Below, piece by piece: positions 20,377 through 32,850 of a stretch of DNA of 64,000 bases. The notes under the pieces are model-generated. The model saw only the letters and a program-made list of their open reading frames with translations, was not told the origin of the DNA and made no database searches. The position numbers and the translations under genes are program-made. Every line of letters starts with the position of its first letter. Positions within the stretch are counted from its first letter, which is position 1. This DNA comes from Plantago ovata (taxonomy: Eukaryota > Streptophyta > Magnoliopsida > Lamiales > Plantaginaceae), in assembly GCA_028274465.1 (NCBI GenBank), contig CM051457.1:64108899-64172898 (forward strand), given 5' to 3'.

Positions 20377-23300
20377 ATCCCCACATGAAAGGGAATTGAT
20401 GCATCTGTACTCATTCAGTGAGAAATGATAGCATCGGGATAGACAGCTTCCGCTTTGAATCTTCCGTATTGAAATACCTTTGGATATATTTGCCAACGCG
20501 GTGGACGTGATGCCTTGAACCGGTCGGCGTTTTGTGTATACCAGGACAAAGATACTCACACTATCACATCTCTGTACTCGTTTCAGGTTCTTATGGTATG
20601 CTAGTTGTGGCCATGGACAGCTCCTGGTTTCTCAAAGTGCTTTCATTTGAAGCGGCCTGGTCTTCGCACTTAGATAGGTGAACTCCGAAAAAGAACATCC
20701 TGCCAATGCTCCACTTGATTCAAGGATGAACTCAAGTTTGGGATTCATTAAGAATATAAACTCATCCTTTACCCCTTGTAGGATAGCACTAAATGTCTTA
20801 CATGGGAATGGATGTTTGGAGTAAAAATCACTCACAAGTGATTTTTATCCTGGAATGCTCTTACTTCTTAGTGTATTTTAACACACTCTTGAAGCGCTAA
20901 ACTGAATTCGTACCGCTTAGTTTTCCACATTGAACAAAATTCTTGGGATCTCCAGTCAGTATGGTTGGGTATCCACCGTATAAATTCTTTATATTATGGG
21001 TTTTAACCCCATTCCCCTAGACAAGCAATTTGTTCGATCTCCAGGTAGGCCTTTTGTTAGCGGATCCGCAATGTTATCTTTTGATTTTACGAAATTAAAG
21101 AGATTACTCCCATGGAGATCAACTGCTTAAAGGTATTATGTCTATGATGAGTGTGTCTAGACTTACCATTCTACTTTGTGTTCTTCCAAGTGTAGTTTTA
21201 CTGTTTCAGTAAACCATTTACTTGGAGGCACGGTTTCCAAGACACACCACATCTCCACCAATGGTAAACATGCTCTTCATTGTGAAATTGGTGTTCTTTT
21301 TTTCGAATATCCAGTTAGCATCATTGTATCCCTCTTATACAACTGGATATCTCGAATAGAGAAGATCATATTTAAGCATGTGCTATAGGAATCTCAATTC
21401 CCTATCCAACGTTGTTCAATGATCTTGGCCTGGATTTTTCATAAACATTTCCAACTTGTTCACCAGGGATGCCCAGTCCGGTCATGTACAATTTAATAAT
21501 GTACATAAGTAGGCCAATGATTTATGTGTACCGTCCTTTGCTATGGGTTATTCATGATTCTTTTAGCAACGCTTTCACTTCAAATTCATCGGTACCTCAA
21601 GCGATGATTGAACAAACGCATCGAATCTCTCCCAAACATCCTTGATGTAATGAGATTGCAGACGTGTTAACCCATCAATAGTCTTAGAAATTTCATTTTC
21701 CAGGATCACATAACTTATGCTCATATCCTTCAAGACAACGAGTTTTTAACGTGTTCTTAGTCTCCAAGATCTCATCAGGACTACTCTCGATTATGAGCAT
21801 ATTATCGACATAGAGACAAACCATTACGAAAGGTTTTGAATCCTCTTTCACGTATATGCATTTGTTCTACTCATTCTTAGAGAATCTTGAGATAATAATA
21901 TATTATTGAATTTCTCTTACCATCAGTTGGGCTTATTTCAGCCCACAAAACTATTTCTAAAGATGACAAACCTTGTCTTCTTGTCCAGAAACTTTTCTTT
22001 CTCGAATTCAACATTTGGAAAGGCTACCTATCATCCATGTGAGGTATCTCAAAGTCATGCAATGATGCTATGATAATGAACACTGATATGGATGAGCTTA
22101 AATAGTTCCATCCGTTTTCAACTTATGTTCAAGTACCCATTTTCAACCTAGTGACTTCATTCTCGAGGAAGGTCAACTAGTTGCCAAGTTTGATTTTGTA
22201 GGATGGACCCTATTCGCTTTCATTGATGTCCTTCCAAGAAGAAGTATCGACAATAGACAATGCACATTTTCTACCAAACAAGGCTAGAAAATCTTGAACA
22301 AACAATTGTTCTTTGCTTCAATGACATGAGCCTTTGGATTCTCTTGCATTGAATTACTAGCATGTTTATTTACACTAATTTCAATGTCATGAGCCTTGAT
22401 TATGTCTTGCATTGAATTTTCAGGAAAACCACTAGTTTCAAGATCATGTGCCTTGATTATCTCTTGACTTGAACTAGATACGATGCTAGGAGTCCCCACA
22501 TTTGATCTGTCCCGTTCATTTGGCGCGGAATGTTCAATCTCACCAAAGACACTCACTTGAATCTTAAGAAAGATCTAGTACTTCTTCCTTGTCTATGGAA
22601 GGAATATTCAAGGAATTCAAATACCAACTTTCTGTTGTGCTTGCAGCAGTAATCTCTGCAGCGAAAGTTTCTGAAAAGCTGGGGAGTTTTATTGCTACTG
22701 CATGGTAGGAACCTTGCTGATGCAAGACATCTGCATCTTGTTGCAGCAAACACTCTCCAGAAAGCTAGTTTTGATACTTTTGGGCAGCAACGAAAGTCCC
22801 CACATGAATATAAATATCCTCAAACCAATGGACTAGGAAGTGATATACATTTACTTTCATTCAAACTTCCCCACACTTTGATGTATTGGTAAGTTGGGGG
22901 CTGGACATTCCATAATCCATATGGAGTCATATTGTTGTTGTTGCGAGGAATTCTATTCAAATTTTGTTGTCCATTAGGATAGTCCCTCCCCACATTTTCT
23001 GAGTAAACAAGAACAACATCTCATTGCAAATAGACCTAACAAGTCCATTGCTTTAATCAACAAAAGTGTTGGTTTAACCTGAATTTCTCATCTTCTATTC
23101 TACACAACATCTTTGTTAAATAGAAAGTTTATTTGGCCAAGTGAGCTTTTCTCAATTACATGGTGGATTGAGTTGCTAGTCGAACTTCTAGGTTGAAGAC
23201 GCACAGACTTGTAATCCCCAAATGAACTAAGTCGTGTCAAACTCTTTTTCCACCATTAATTAGAACAAGAATTTTTCCAAACTTCTACACCACTTAGCAA

Positions 23301-24159
23301 GTAGACTTTAACGTAAGTCATTCAAAATACCAAGTATTCGTTCTTGCTACAACAACACATCATTATATCAAACATCAAGGCAATCTTGATTTATTATGTG
23401 CAAACAAGGTGTGGGTAATATTTGTCATAACTTTAATTATGAAAAATGTCAACTCAGAATTTCAAGTCTTACACATTTAACATGATCTCTTTGTATATTG
23501 AGAAATAACATTTCTATTTCTACAAGAGCCATTTAAATTACACTTAAATTCTGACTTTTCTAAGATAGATATCTTAGGCAAACCATCTAAGACCAACGTC
23601 TTAAGTAAAACCTCCACACCCCATATGAGAATGGAGTGGTATGTTTCCAATAGAAAGGAGAAGATATTTACAATAATTGAAAGTAGTAACGTACCGAAGC
23701 AAACTTGCGTCACCAACCTTCTTGCACCATCACGTTATGTAGCCTCTATCCTTTTCCATTGGAATAATGATGAACACCACTCCTACTAACGTGCTTGGAG
23801 TACCATGTCTTAGTTGGATTTGTATACCAACTCAATACCATTCCGTAAACCAACATGAATATATTTGGCTTAAATTCAGATTGTATTACGCTTACACAAA
23901 CAAGAAACTGGTCAACTCATTTTGGCATAATATAAATATTCATAGAACCAAAATGGAACATTAATAAAGCAATAAAAATTTTCCTGTTATGTACTCAGCG
24001 ACATAGACATTCTAGGAGTGTAGCCATAGCATCATCCTTGGCGATCAAGCATGGAAGGAACCAATGAATCCAAGCCAACCTTACTACTACAGTTTTGATT
24101 CTTCCTCTTCCTTCCTCTTGCATCTTCGAACATCTCACAAGCAACTCTTGTCTTAAGTT
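20377..24159 (-). pseudogene. Internal region 1 of K: decayed Copia gag-pol
   Basis: Reading the minus strand, a gag-like piece starts near 24157 (a Lys/Arg-rich segment at 24120-24040). Decayed integrase and linker follow. A linker segment (22290-22550) has a threefold AHD/E-type repeat. RT remains show CLYVDN at 21802-21813, where YVDD is expected. RNase H remains read KWFTETVKLHLEEHKVEW at about 21170-21220 and NIADPLTKGLPG at about 21030-21070. Many stops make it non-functional. A polypurine-like ATGTGGGGAT lies next to the LTR at 20377. Confidence 0.75.
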
Positions 24160-26602
24160 TGTTGGAGAAATTCGTATTCACGCGGGAATGTGAGAGTTGA
24201 AAGATTGAACAAGAGAGAATGTTGTTACTATCATATAACAATAATAGAAACATATTGGAATATAATCAAACTTGTACAAAGACATATGTCAATACATAAC
24301 AATAATCAACTTTACAATGTAAACTTCCCTGAATGTTGATTCTGATGAACGTGTATTTTACACTTTCATTCGAGTCTTTTCACCAATTTATCCTCTAGGT
24401 TAATTCAGCTTATATTTTAGTGCATTTTTTTAGAATAGTGTCACGTTTCCCTTTTCTTTGTATTTTTCAGGTTTTAGGTAAAAAACGTATTTTTATGGGC
24501 AATATTGATGAAGAGGACGAAGTTTTGGTGTTTCGAGGAAATTCGTGGTGTATCTAGAAGGTTCCAGATGAGATTTGAGGCCTAGGGGACGACTTTCAAG
24601 GCTTAAAGGTCACTAGAAGGCAAAATCCGAGTCCGAAAAGGAAAAGAAGACCAAAATCTCGCTCCCACCGACCTGGATGTCCCAGGCGAACCGCCTGGGA
24701 CGTGGGACGAATCGCCCCACACCAGGCGAACCGCCTGGCACCGGGGGCAGTTCGCCCGGGAGTTTCCGCACTCTATATATATGTTTGCCTATTTTCTACG
24801 TTTTTGATACCTTTTCACCTTATTTTGAGAGACAAATTCTCCAGAGCCTGTTCTGGGAATTATTAGCATAGAAGACTCTTTTTCTTATTGATTTGGAAGC
24901 TTTAGCATATAGAGATTGGACATCTTTGATTCTCGATTCTTGCTTGTGAGTTAGCAATTCATCGGAGATTGACAACCTTCGTTCGTAACTTGTATCTCAC
25001 GATTTTTCTACTTTTATTTATTTCATTCAACATGTTTTCATTCAATCTTGCTTTGATTCTTGTTGATTGCAATTTATCTATGAGTAGCTAAATCTATCGT
25101 TGGTGATAGTATGTGATTTCTTAGCTAGGGTTCTTGATTATGCATGAGTGGCTTCGCGCGTTTAAGACTTGATTTATTGTTTTATTTCTTTGATCTATCT
25201 AAGTCATCTATCTTCGTAGTGTTGAATTGAAAGGAACACATAGGACAATTCACGATCATAGATTTCTATACAAATTTCAAGTACTTCATGCATGATTATT
25301 ACCCATTGCTTTGAATGATCATACTATCACTAACTTCCATTATATTGATAAGAAAAATCTGTGCTTTGCTTGATTACTGATTTATAGTTTAAGTTAAATT
25401 AGATAAAGCTAGTTATAGTCCTTACAGATCGACACTCGAGGTTATTTTACTTCTACACTACGTGCCTTGGTTTTCATTGTAGTTGTGAACTGCCTTTGGC
25501 TAAAAACAAATTTATTTGATTAATTGAGTCTGACAATCTCGTTCATCAAATTCATCCATAAAGCATTCCTTTGTACTCCACGAGAACCAAGCATGATGGA
25601 TGCAGAATTCCATGTCTTCAAGCAACTCCAAAATGGTAACAAATAACAAGAAACGACGAGTAGAGTCGATAGTTTGACTATCTCTCCTTAAGACAAGATT
25701 GCCCCGCTCATGGTGCTTACGAGATCATGGCAATAGTCTCCCAGGATAAAACTACTCTTAAGACGGCTAAACAGCACTACAATAGCCGAATCTATCGAAC
25801 TTACTTTGAGTATGAACAGTACAGAAAAGCAAAGAGGGAGAAAGAGATGAGTTTGCAAGTATCTCCAGTATATGCAAGTGTGTTTGAAGAAATGATTTCT
25901 TCTCCTATTTATACAACAAATGCACCCTCTCCCAAGTGTTAGAACCCTTCCGAATTGTGTCTAAATCATCATCCAGATGATTTTAAGACGAATGAATGTG
26001 TCCCATCACAATTTAAGAGATATATCTCTTCATGAAACCTCTTGAAAATTCGCCACTGCCGAAAAGGTATGAGCCTGTTCGCAATGCTGCAGCATTGCCT
26101 TAGTGTTGCTGTTGCAAAGATTTTACAGTGAGTTACAGTGAGTTAGGAACCGCAATGCTGTAGCATTCATTTCATAATGATGCAGCGACGTTTACTTGAT
26201 ATCAATGTTGCAGCGCTATACATCAATGTTGCAGCGAAGATTTACACTAGCTTTCCAGTAAGTTTAGACAATATCACAATATCAATGCTGCATCATTCTA
26301 TAAACTTTGCTGCTTCAAGAGTTTCTTTTCTCAAAACTTGGATTTTCAAGTGGTTTTCGATATACGCTTCCTCTTTAAATCGAATTTTAGCACAATGGAA
26401 CATTCACCCATGTGTGTATGAATGACTTAATTCATTCAAGTACTGATCAACTCACTTATGCATTAATCACCCTTTCACCCCAAGGGATTTTAGTGACTTA
26501 ACGCGTTTTAGTGACACACGATCACGAAACCGTGTTGGGCGCCCTTAGACCAATACAACGAACGAATTGAAAGCTCATTCGTATTTACTAAAATTCCCAA
26601 CA
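24160..26602 (-). repeat. Central full-length LTR of K, interrupted by a solo LTR
   Basis: On the minus strand it begins TGTTGGGAATTTTAG at 26602 and ends CTCCAACA at 24160. Removing the insertion at 24343-25548 and one target copy leaves about 1.23 kb. The TATA box TATAAATAG (minus) is near 25913. The two 14-bp palindromes are at 26083-26096 and 26154-26167; the spacer here has a 10-bp duplication. Confidence 0.85.
24343..25548 (+). mobile_element. F: solo LTR of an Athila/Tat-like element
   Basis: It runs from TGATGAACG to GTTCATCA (1206 bp), with the same plan as the T LTR: palindrome modules (24690-24770), TATA box, then one copy of the TATCTTCGTAG repeat. The flanks are GATTC (24338-24342) and AATTC (25549-25553), a target duplication with one change. 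The duplicate K region at about 30555 shows the empty site (GTTGATTCATCTATAAAG), proving it is an insertion. No internal sequence remains, so LTR-LTR recombination removed it. Confidence 0.9.
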
Positions 26603-29600
26603 ATCCCCACATGAAAGGGAATTGATGCATCTGTACTCATTCAGTGAGAAATGATAACATCTGTATAGATAGCTTCCGATTTGAATCTTCCGTAGTGAAA
26701 TACCTTCGGATATATTTGCCAACGCAGTGGACGTGATGCCTTGAACCGGTCGGCGTTTTGTGTATACCAAGACAAAGATACTCACACTATCACATCTCTG
26801 TACTCGTTTCAGGTTCTTATGGTATGCCCGTTGTTGTCGTGGACAGCTCCTGGTTTCTCAAAGTGCTTTCATTTGAAGCGGCCTGGTCTTCGCACTTAGA
26901 TAGGTGAACTCCGAAAAAGAACATCCTGCCAATGCTCCACTTGATTCAAGGATGAAATCAAGTTTCAGATTCATTAAGAGTATAAACTCATCCTTTACCC
27001 CTTGCAGGATAGAACTAAATGTCTTACATGGGAATGGATTTTTTGATTTTTATCCTGGAGTGCTCTTACTTCTTAGTGTATTATAACACACTCTCGAAGC
27101 GCTAAACTAAATTCGTACCGCTTAGTTTTCCACATTGAACAAAATTCTTGGGATCTCGAGTCAGTATGGTTGGGTATCCACCGTACAAATTCTTTGTATT
27201 ATGGGTTTTAACCCCATTCCCCTAGACAAGCAATTTGTTCGATCTCCAGGTAGGCCTTTTGTTAGCGGATCCAACATGTTATATTTTGATTTCACGAAAT
27301 TAAAGAGATAACTCCCATGGAGATCAACTTCTTAATGGTATTATGTCTATGACGAGTGTGTCTAGACTTACCATTCTACTTCGTGTTCTTCCAAGTGTAG
27401 TTTTACTATTTCAGTAAACCGTTTACTTGAAGGCACGGTTTCCAAGACACACCACATCTCCACCAATGGTAAACATGCTCTTCATTGTGAAATTGGTGTT
27501 CTTTCTTTCGAATATCTAGTTAGCATCATTGTATCCCTCTTATATAACTGGATATCTCGAATAGAGAAGATCATATTTAAGCGTGTGCTATAGGAATCTC
27601 AATTCCCTATCCAACGTTGTTCAATGATCTTGGCCCGGATTTTTGATAAACATTGCCAACTTGTTCACCAGGGATGCCAAGTCCGGTCATGTACAATTTA
27701 AATGTACATAAGTAGGCCAATGATTTATGTGTACCGTCCTTTGTTATGGGTTATTCATGATTCTTTTAGCAACGCTTTCACTTCATATTCATCGACACCT
27801 CAAGCGATGATTGAACAAACGCATCGAATCTCTCCCAAACAGCCTTGATGTAATGAGATTGCAGACGTGTTAACCCATCAACAGTCTTAGAAATTTCAGT
27901 TTCTAAGATCACATAACTTATGCTCATATCCTTCAAGTCAACGAGTTTTTAACGTGTTCTTTGTCTCCAAGATCTCATCAGGACTACTCTCGATTATGAA
28001 CATATTATCGACGTAGAGACAAACCATTACGAAAGGTTTTGAATCCTCTTTCACGTATATGCATTTGTTCTACTCATTCTTAGAGAATCTTGAGATAATA
28101 ATATATTATCGAATTTCTCTTACCATCAGTTGGGCTGATTTCAGCCCACACAACTATTTCTGAAGATGACAAACCTTGTCTTCTTTTCCAGAAACTTTAC
28201 TTCCTCCAATTCAACATTTGTAAAGGCTACCTTATCATCCATGTGAGGTATCTCAAAGTCATGCAATGATGCTATGATAATGAACACTGATATGGATGAG
28301 CTTAAATAGTTCCATCCGTTTTCTACTTAAGTTCAAGTACCCATTTTCAACCTAGTGACTTCATTCTCGGAGGAAGGTCAACTAGTTGCCAAGTTTAATT
28401 TTGTAGGATGGACCCTATTCGCTTTCGATGATGTCCTTCTAAGAAGAAGTATCGACAATATACAATGCACATTTTCTACCAAACAAGGCTAGAAAATCTT
28501 GACCAAACAAGTGTTCTTTGCTTCAACGACATGAGCCTTTGGATTCTCTTGCATTGAATTACTAGCATGTTTATTTCCACTAATTTCAATGTCATGAGCC
28601 TTGATTATCTCTTGCATTGAATTTTCAGGAAAACCACTAGTTTCAAGATCATGAGCCTTGATTATCTCTTGACTTGAACTAGATACGATGCTAGGAGTCC
28701 CCACATTTGATCTGTCCCGTTCATTTGGCGCGGAATGTTCAATCTCACCAAAGACACTCACTTGAATCTTAAGAAAGATCAAGTAATTCTTCCTTGTCCA
28801 TGGAAGGAATATTCAAGGAATTCAAATTCCTACTTTCTGTTGTGCTTGCAGCAGTAATCTCTGCATATCGCTGCAGCGAAACTTTCTGAAAAGCTGGGGA
28901 GTTTTATTGCTACTACATGGTAGGAACCTTGCTGATGCAAGACATCTGCATCTTGTTGCAGCAAACACTCTCCGGAAAGCTAGTTTTGATACTTTTGGGC
29001 AGCAACGAAAGTCCCCACATGAATATCAATATCCTCAAACCAATGGACTAGGAAGTGATATACATTTACTTTCATTCAAACTTCCCCACACTTTGATGTA
29101 TTGGTAAGTTGGGGCTGGTCATTCCATAATCCATATGGAGTCATATTGTTGTTGTTGCGAGGAATTCTATTCAAATTTTGTTGGCCATTAGGATAGTCCC
29201 TCCCCACATTTTCTGAGTAAACAAGAACAACATCTCATTGCAAATAGACCTAACAAGTCCATTGCTTTAATCAACAAAAGTGTTGGTTTAACCTGAATTT
29301 CTCATCTTCTATTCTACACAACATCTTTGTTAAATAGAAAGTTTATTTGGCCAAGTGAGCTTTTCTGAATTACATGGTGGATTGAGTTGCTAGTCGAACT
29401 TCTAGGTTGAAGACGCACAGACTTGTAGTCCCCAAATGAACTAAGTCGTGTCAAACTCTTTTTCGACCATTAATTAGAACAAGAATTTTACAAACCTCTA
29501 CACCACTTAGAAAGTAGACTTTAACGTAAGTCATTCAAGATACCAAGTATCCGTTCTTGCTACAACAACACATCATTATATCAAGACATCAAGGCAATCT

Positions 29601-30374
29601 TGATTTATTATGTGCAAACAAGGTGTGGGTAATATTTATCATAACTTTAATTACGAAAAGTGTCAACTCAGAATTTCAAGTCTTACACATTTAACATGGT
29701 CTCTTTGTATGTTGAGAAATAACATTTCCATTTCTACAAGAGCCATTTAAATTACACTTAAATTCTGACTTTTTAAGTTTGATATCTTAGGCAAACAATC
29801 TAAGACCAACGTCTTAAGTAAAACCTCCACACCCCATATGAGAGTGGAGTGGTATGTTTCCAAGAGAAAGGAGAAGATATTTACAATAATTGAAAGTAGT
29901 AACGTACCGAAGCAAATTTGCGTCACCAACCTTCTTGCACCATCACGTTATGTAGCCTCTATCCTTTTCCATTGGAATAATGATGAACGCCACTCCTACT
30001 AACGTGCTTGGAGTACCATGTCTTAGTTGGATTTGTATACCAACTCAATACCATTTCGTAAACCAACATGAATTTATTTGGCTTAAATTCAGATTGTATT
30101 ACGCTTACACAAACGGGAAACTGGTCAACTCATTTTGGCATAATATAAATATTCATAGAACCAAAATGGAACATTAGCAAAGCAATAAAAAAACTTTCCT
30201 GTTATGTACTCATCGACATAGACATTCCAGGAGTGTAGCCATAGCATCATCCTTGGCGATCAAGCATGGAAGGAACAAATGAATCCAAGCCAACCTTACT
30301 ACTCCAGTTTTGATTCTTCCTCTTCCTTCCTCTTGCATCTTCGAACATCTCACAAGCAACTCTTGTCTTAAGTT
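26603..30374 (-). pseudogene. Internal region 2 of K: second decayed Copia gag-pol
   Basis: It is nearly the same length as internal region 1 (3772 versus 3783 bp) and matches it along its length with scattered differences of a few percent by eye. The RT motif is again YVDN (28004-28015), so this change predates the duplication. The linker repeat is at 28500-28770. It shares most stops with region 1, which shows the element was already dead or defective when duplicated. Confidence 0.75.
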
Positions 30375-31881
30375 TGTTGGAGAAATTCGTATTCACGCGG
30401 GAATGTGAGAGTTGATAGATTGAATAAGAGAGAATGTTGTTACTATCATATAACAATAATAGAAACATACTTGTATATAATCAAACTTGTACAAAGACAT
30501 ATGTCAATACAAAAAATAATCAACTTTACAATGTAAACTTCCCTGAATGTTGATTCATCTATAAAGCTTTCCTTTGTACTCCACGAGAACCAAGCATGAT
30601 GGATGCAGAATTCCATGTCTTCAAGCAACTCCAAAATGGTAACAAATAACAAGAAACGACGAGTAGAGTCGATAGTTTGACTATCTCTCCTTAAGACAAG
30701 ATTGCCCCGCTCATGGTCCTTACGGGATCATGGCAATAGTCTCCCAGGATAAAACTACACTTAAGACGGCTAAGCAACACTACAATAGCCGAATCTATTG
30801 AACTTACTTTGAGTATGAACAGTACAGAAAAGCAAAGAGGGAGAAAGAGATGAGTTTGCAAGTATCTCCAGTATATGCAAGTGTGTTTGAAGAAATGATT
30901 TCTTCTCCTATTTATACAATAAATTCACCCTCTTCCAAGTGTTACAACCCTTCCAAATTGTGTCTAAATCATCATCCAGATGATTTTAAGACGAATGGAT
31001 GTGTCCCATCACTATTTAAGGGATGTATCTCTTCATGAAACCTCTTGAAAATTCGCCACCGCCGAAAAGGTACGAACCTGTTCGCAATGCTTCAGCATTG
31101 CCTTAGTGTTGTTGTTGCAAAGATTTTACAGTGAGTTAGGAACCGCAATGCTGCAGCATTGCGAACAGGTTCGTGCCGGTTCGTACCTTTTCGGCAGTGG
31201 CGAATTTTGAAGAGGTTTCATGAAGAGATATATCCCTTAAATTGTGATGGGACACATCCATTCGTCTTAAAATCATCTGGATGATGATTTAGACACAATT
31301 TGGAAGGGTCGTAACACTTGGGAGAGGGTGCATTTGTTGTATAAATAGGAGAAGAATTCATTTCTTCAAACACACTTGCATATAATGGAGTACTTGCAAA
31401 CTCATCTCTTTCTCCCTCTTTGCTTTTCTGTACTGTTCATACTCAAAGTAAGTTCGATAGATTCGGCTATTGTAGTGCTACTTAGCCGTCGTAAGAGTAG
31501 TTTTATCCTGGGAGACTATTGCCATGATCCCGTAAGCACCATGAGCGGGGCAATCATGTCTTAAGGAGAGATAGTCAAACTATCGACTCTACTCGCCATT
31601 TCTTATTATTTGTTACCATTTTGGAGTTGCTTGAGGACATGGAATTCTGCATCCATCATGCTTGGTTCTCATGGAGTACAAAGGAATGCTTTATGGATGA
31701 ATCAACATTCAGGGAAGTTTGCATTGGAAAGTTGATTATTGTTATGTATTGACATATGTCTTTGTACAAGTTTGATTATATACAAGTATGTTTCTATTAT
31801 TGTTATATGATAGTAACAATATTCTCTCTTGTTCAATCTTCCAACTCTCACATTCCCGTGTGAATATGAATTTCTCCAACA
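30375..31881. repeat. Right palindrome of K: two tail-to-tail LTR 3' halves
   Basis: The minus-oriented arm is 30375-31099 and the plus-oriented arm 31147-31881, about 730 bp each, around a 46-48 bp spacer in the same orientation as the left one. The 14-bp palindromes are at 31086-31099 (one change) and 31147-31160 (perfect AATGCTGCAGCATT). Each arm carries the LTR TATA box. Confidence 0.85.
31340..31348 (+). promoter_or_regulatory. TATA box in plus-oriented LTR half of K
   Basis: TATAAATAG lies within the LTR and is present in mirror orientation in the opposite arm (near 30906, minus). The two promoters therefore point away from each other's arm in a divergent/convergent layout and could yield double-stranded RNA. 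Confidence 0.55.
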
Positions 31882-31886
31882 AATAT

Positions 31887-32850
31887 AATGTGAATGAAGT
31901 AACATATATGAAAATTGTATGAGGAGTTGTTGGTCGGAATGGTGGAGTAATTTAATTTCTTGTTATGTGATAAAAGATTGGTTTAATAATAATTGTGTGA
32001 GGAGAATTTGGAATGGGGATAGTACGGGTTTGAGGGGAAATAATGGGTTTGAGCAAAAATCTTAAGGTTTTGTATTCAAGATTGTTTCGAATTGAAGCTA
32101 AAAAAGATTACAATAAATGAAAGAGTTAAAGTGGGTAAACATGGTTAGGAGTTGTGTTGGGAGCGGTCTAGAGAACATTTTGAGAGAGAGTGTTTTGAGA
32201 GAAAGTGGGTCAAGAAACTTGAAGTTGACCTACAAGCCTTACATTTAAGAGAAAATGAAGAAGATAAATGGGTGTGGTGGGAAATGTGGAAGGTGAGAGG
32301 GGTATCGAGTTTTAAATGTTAAAGAACAATTGAATCCGATGAAAGCTTGGTAAGTGTTGTGTGGAATAATTTATTACCGTCGAGAGTGAATGCATTTATT
32401 TGGAAGTTATTGCAACATAAAATCCCAATAAAATATAATTTGAAAAACTGGACATTTTGTTAGTGAAGATGATGTTATTGTAAAAGATGTGGTATTCATT
32501 TGTTGGAGAATACTTGGCATACATTTGGAGAGTATGAGTTCGTGGGAAGCTATCGGAATTGGTTTATAATTAGTTCGGTCGGGAAATGACAAGTGTGGAT
32601 GGTTGAATCTTGTCTTGAAATGCATTTGAGGTAAAGAGGTAAAGTGAGATAAAAGGATTTGGTATGTATTTTGGGGTGTGACGGTGTGGAACCTTGAGGG
32701 CAAGAAATTCCCTTTTGTTTGAAAAATTGATGCTAAATCCGTGGCAACTCTATGAAACAATTGTTATTAGTAGTTGATCTTGGGTGAAAGGGAAAAGAAA
32801 TCGGGTGCATTACAATCGAATTAATTTGTGGTTCTTGGAGCCACTTTTGT
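31887..32850 (+). pseudogene. LINE ORF2 remnant, 3' piece with zf-RVT domain
   Basis: This continues the LINE piece at 19264-19428. Around 32350-32450 the plus strand reads VWNNLLPSRVNAFIWKLL followed by HKIPIKYNL, the hallmark of the zf-RVT domain after plant LINE reverse transcriptase. Near 32670-32760 VWNL..ARNSLLFEK and WQLYETIV resemble the LINE C-terminal end. Several stops and frame changes are present. The LINE is older than the Copia composite that splits it. Confidence 0.65.

Larger units (their letters stand above)
19429..31881 (+). mobile_element. K: three-LTR Copia composite with inverted interior
   Basis: The outer ends are TGTTGGGAATTT at 19429 and CTCCAACA at 31881, flanked by AATAT at 19424-19428 and 31882-31886, so the block entered as one insertion. 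Order on the plus strand: LTR 5' half (+), LTR 5' half (-), internal (-), full LTR (-), internal (-), LTR 3' half (-), LTR 3' half (+). This is what an LTR-internal-LTR-internal-LTR tandem gives after inversion between its first and third LTR. Both internal copies are decayed Copia gag-pol. Confidence 0.85.

Noticed and set aside
22553..22892. Short ORFs duplicated at 22553-22892 and 28907-29107
   Set aside because: Their duplication reflects the K internal repeat; they are fragments or shadows of decayed pol.
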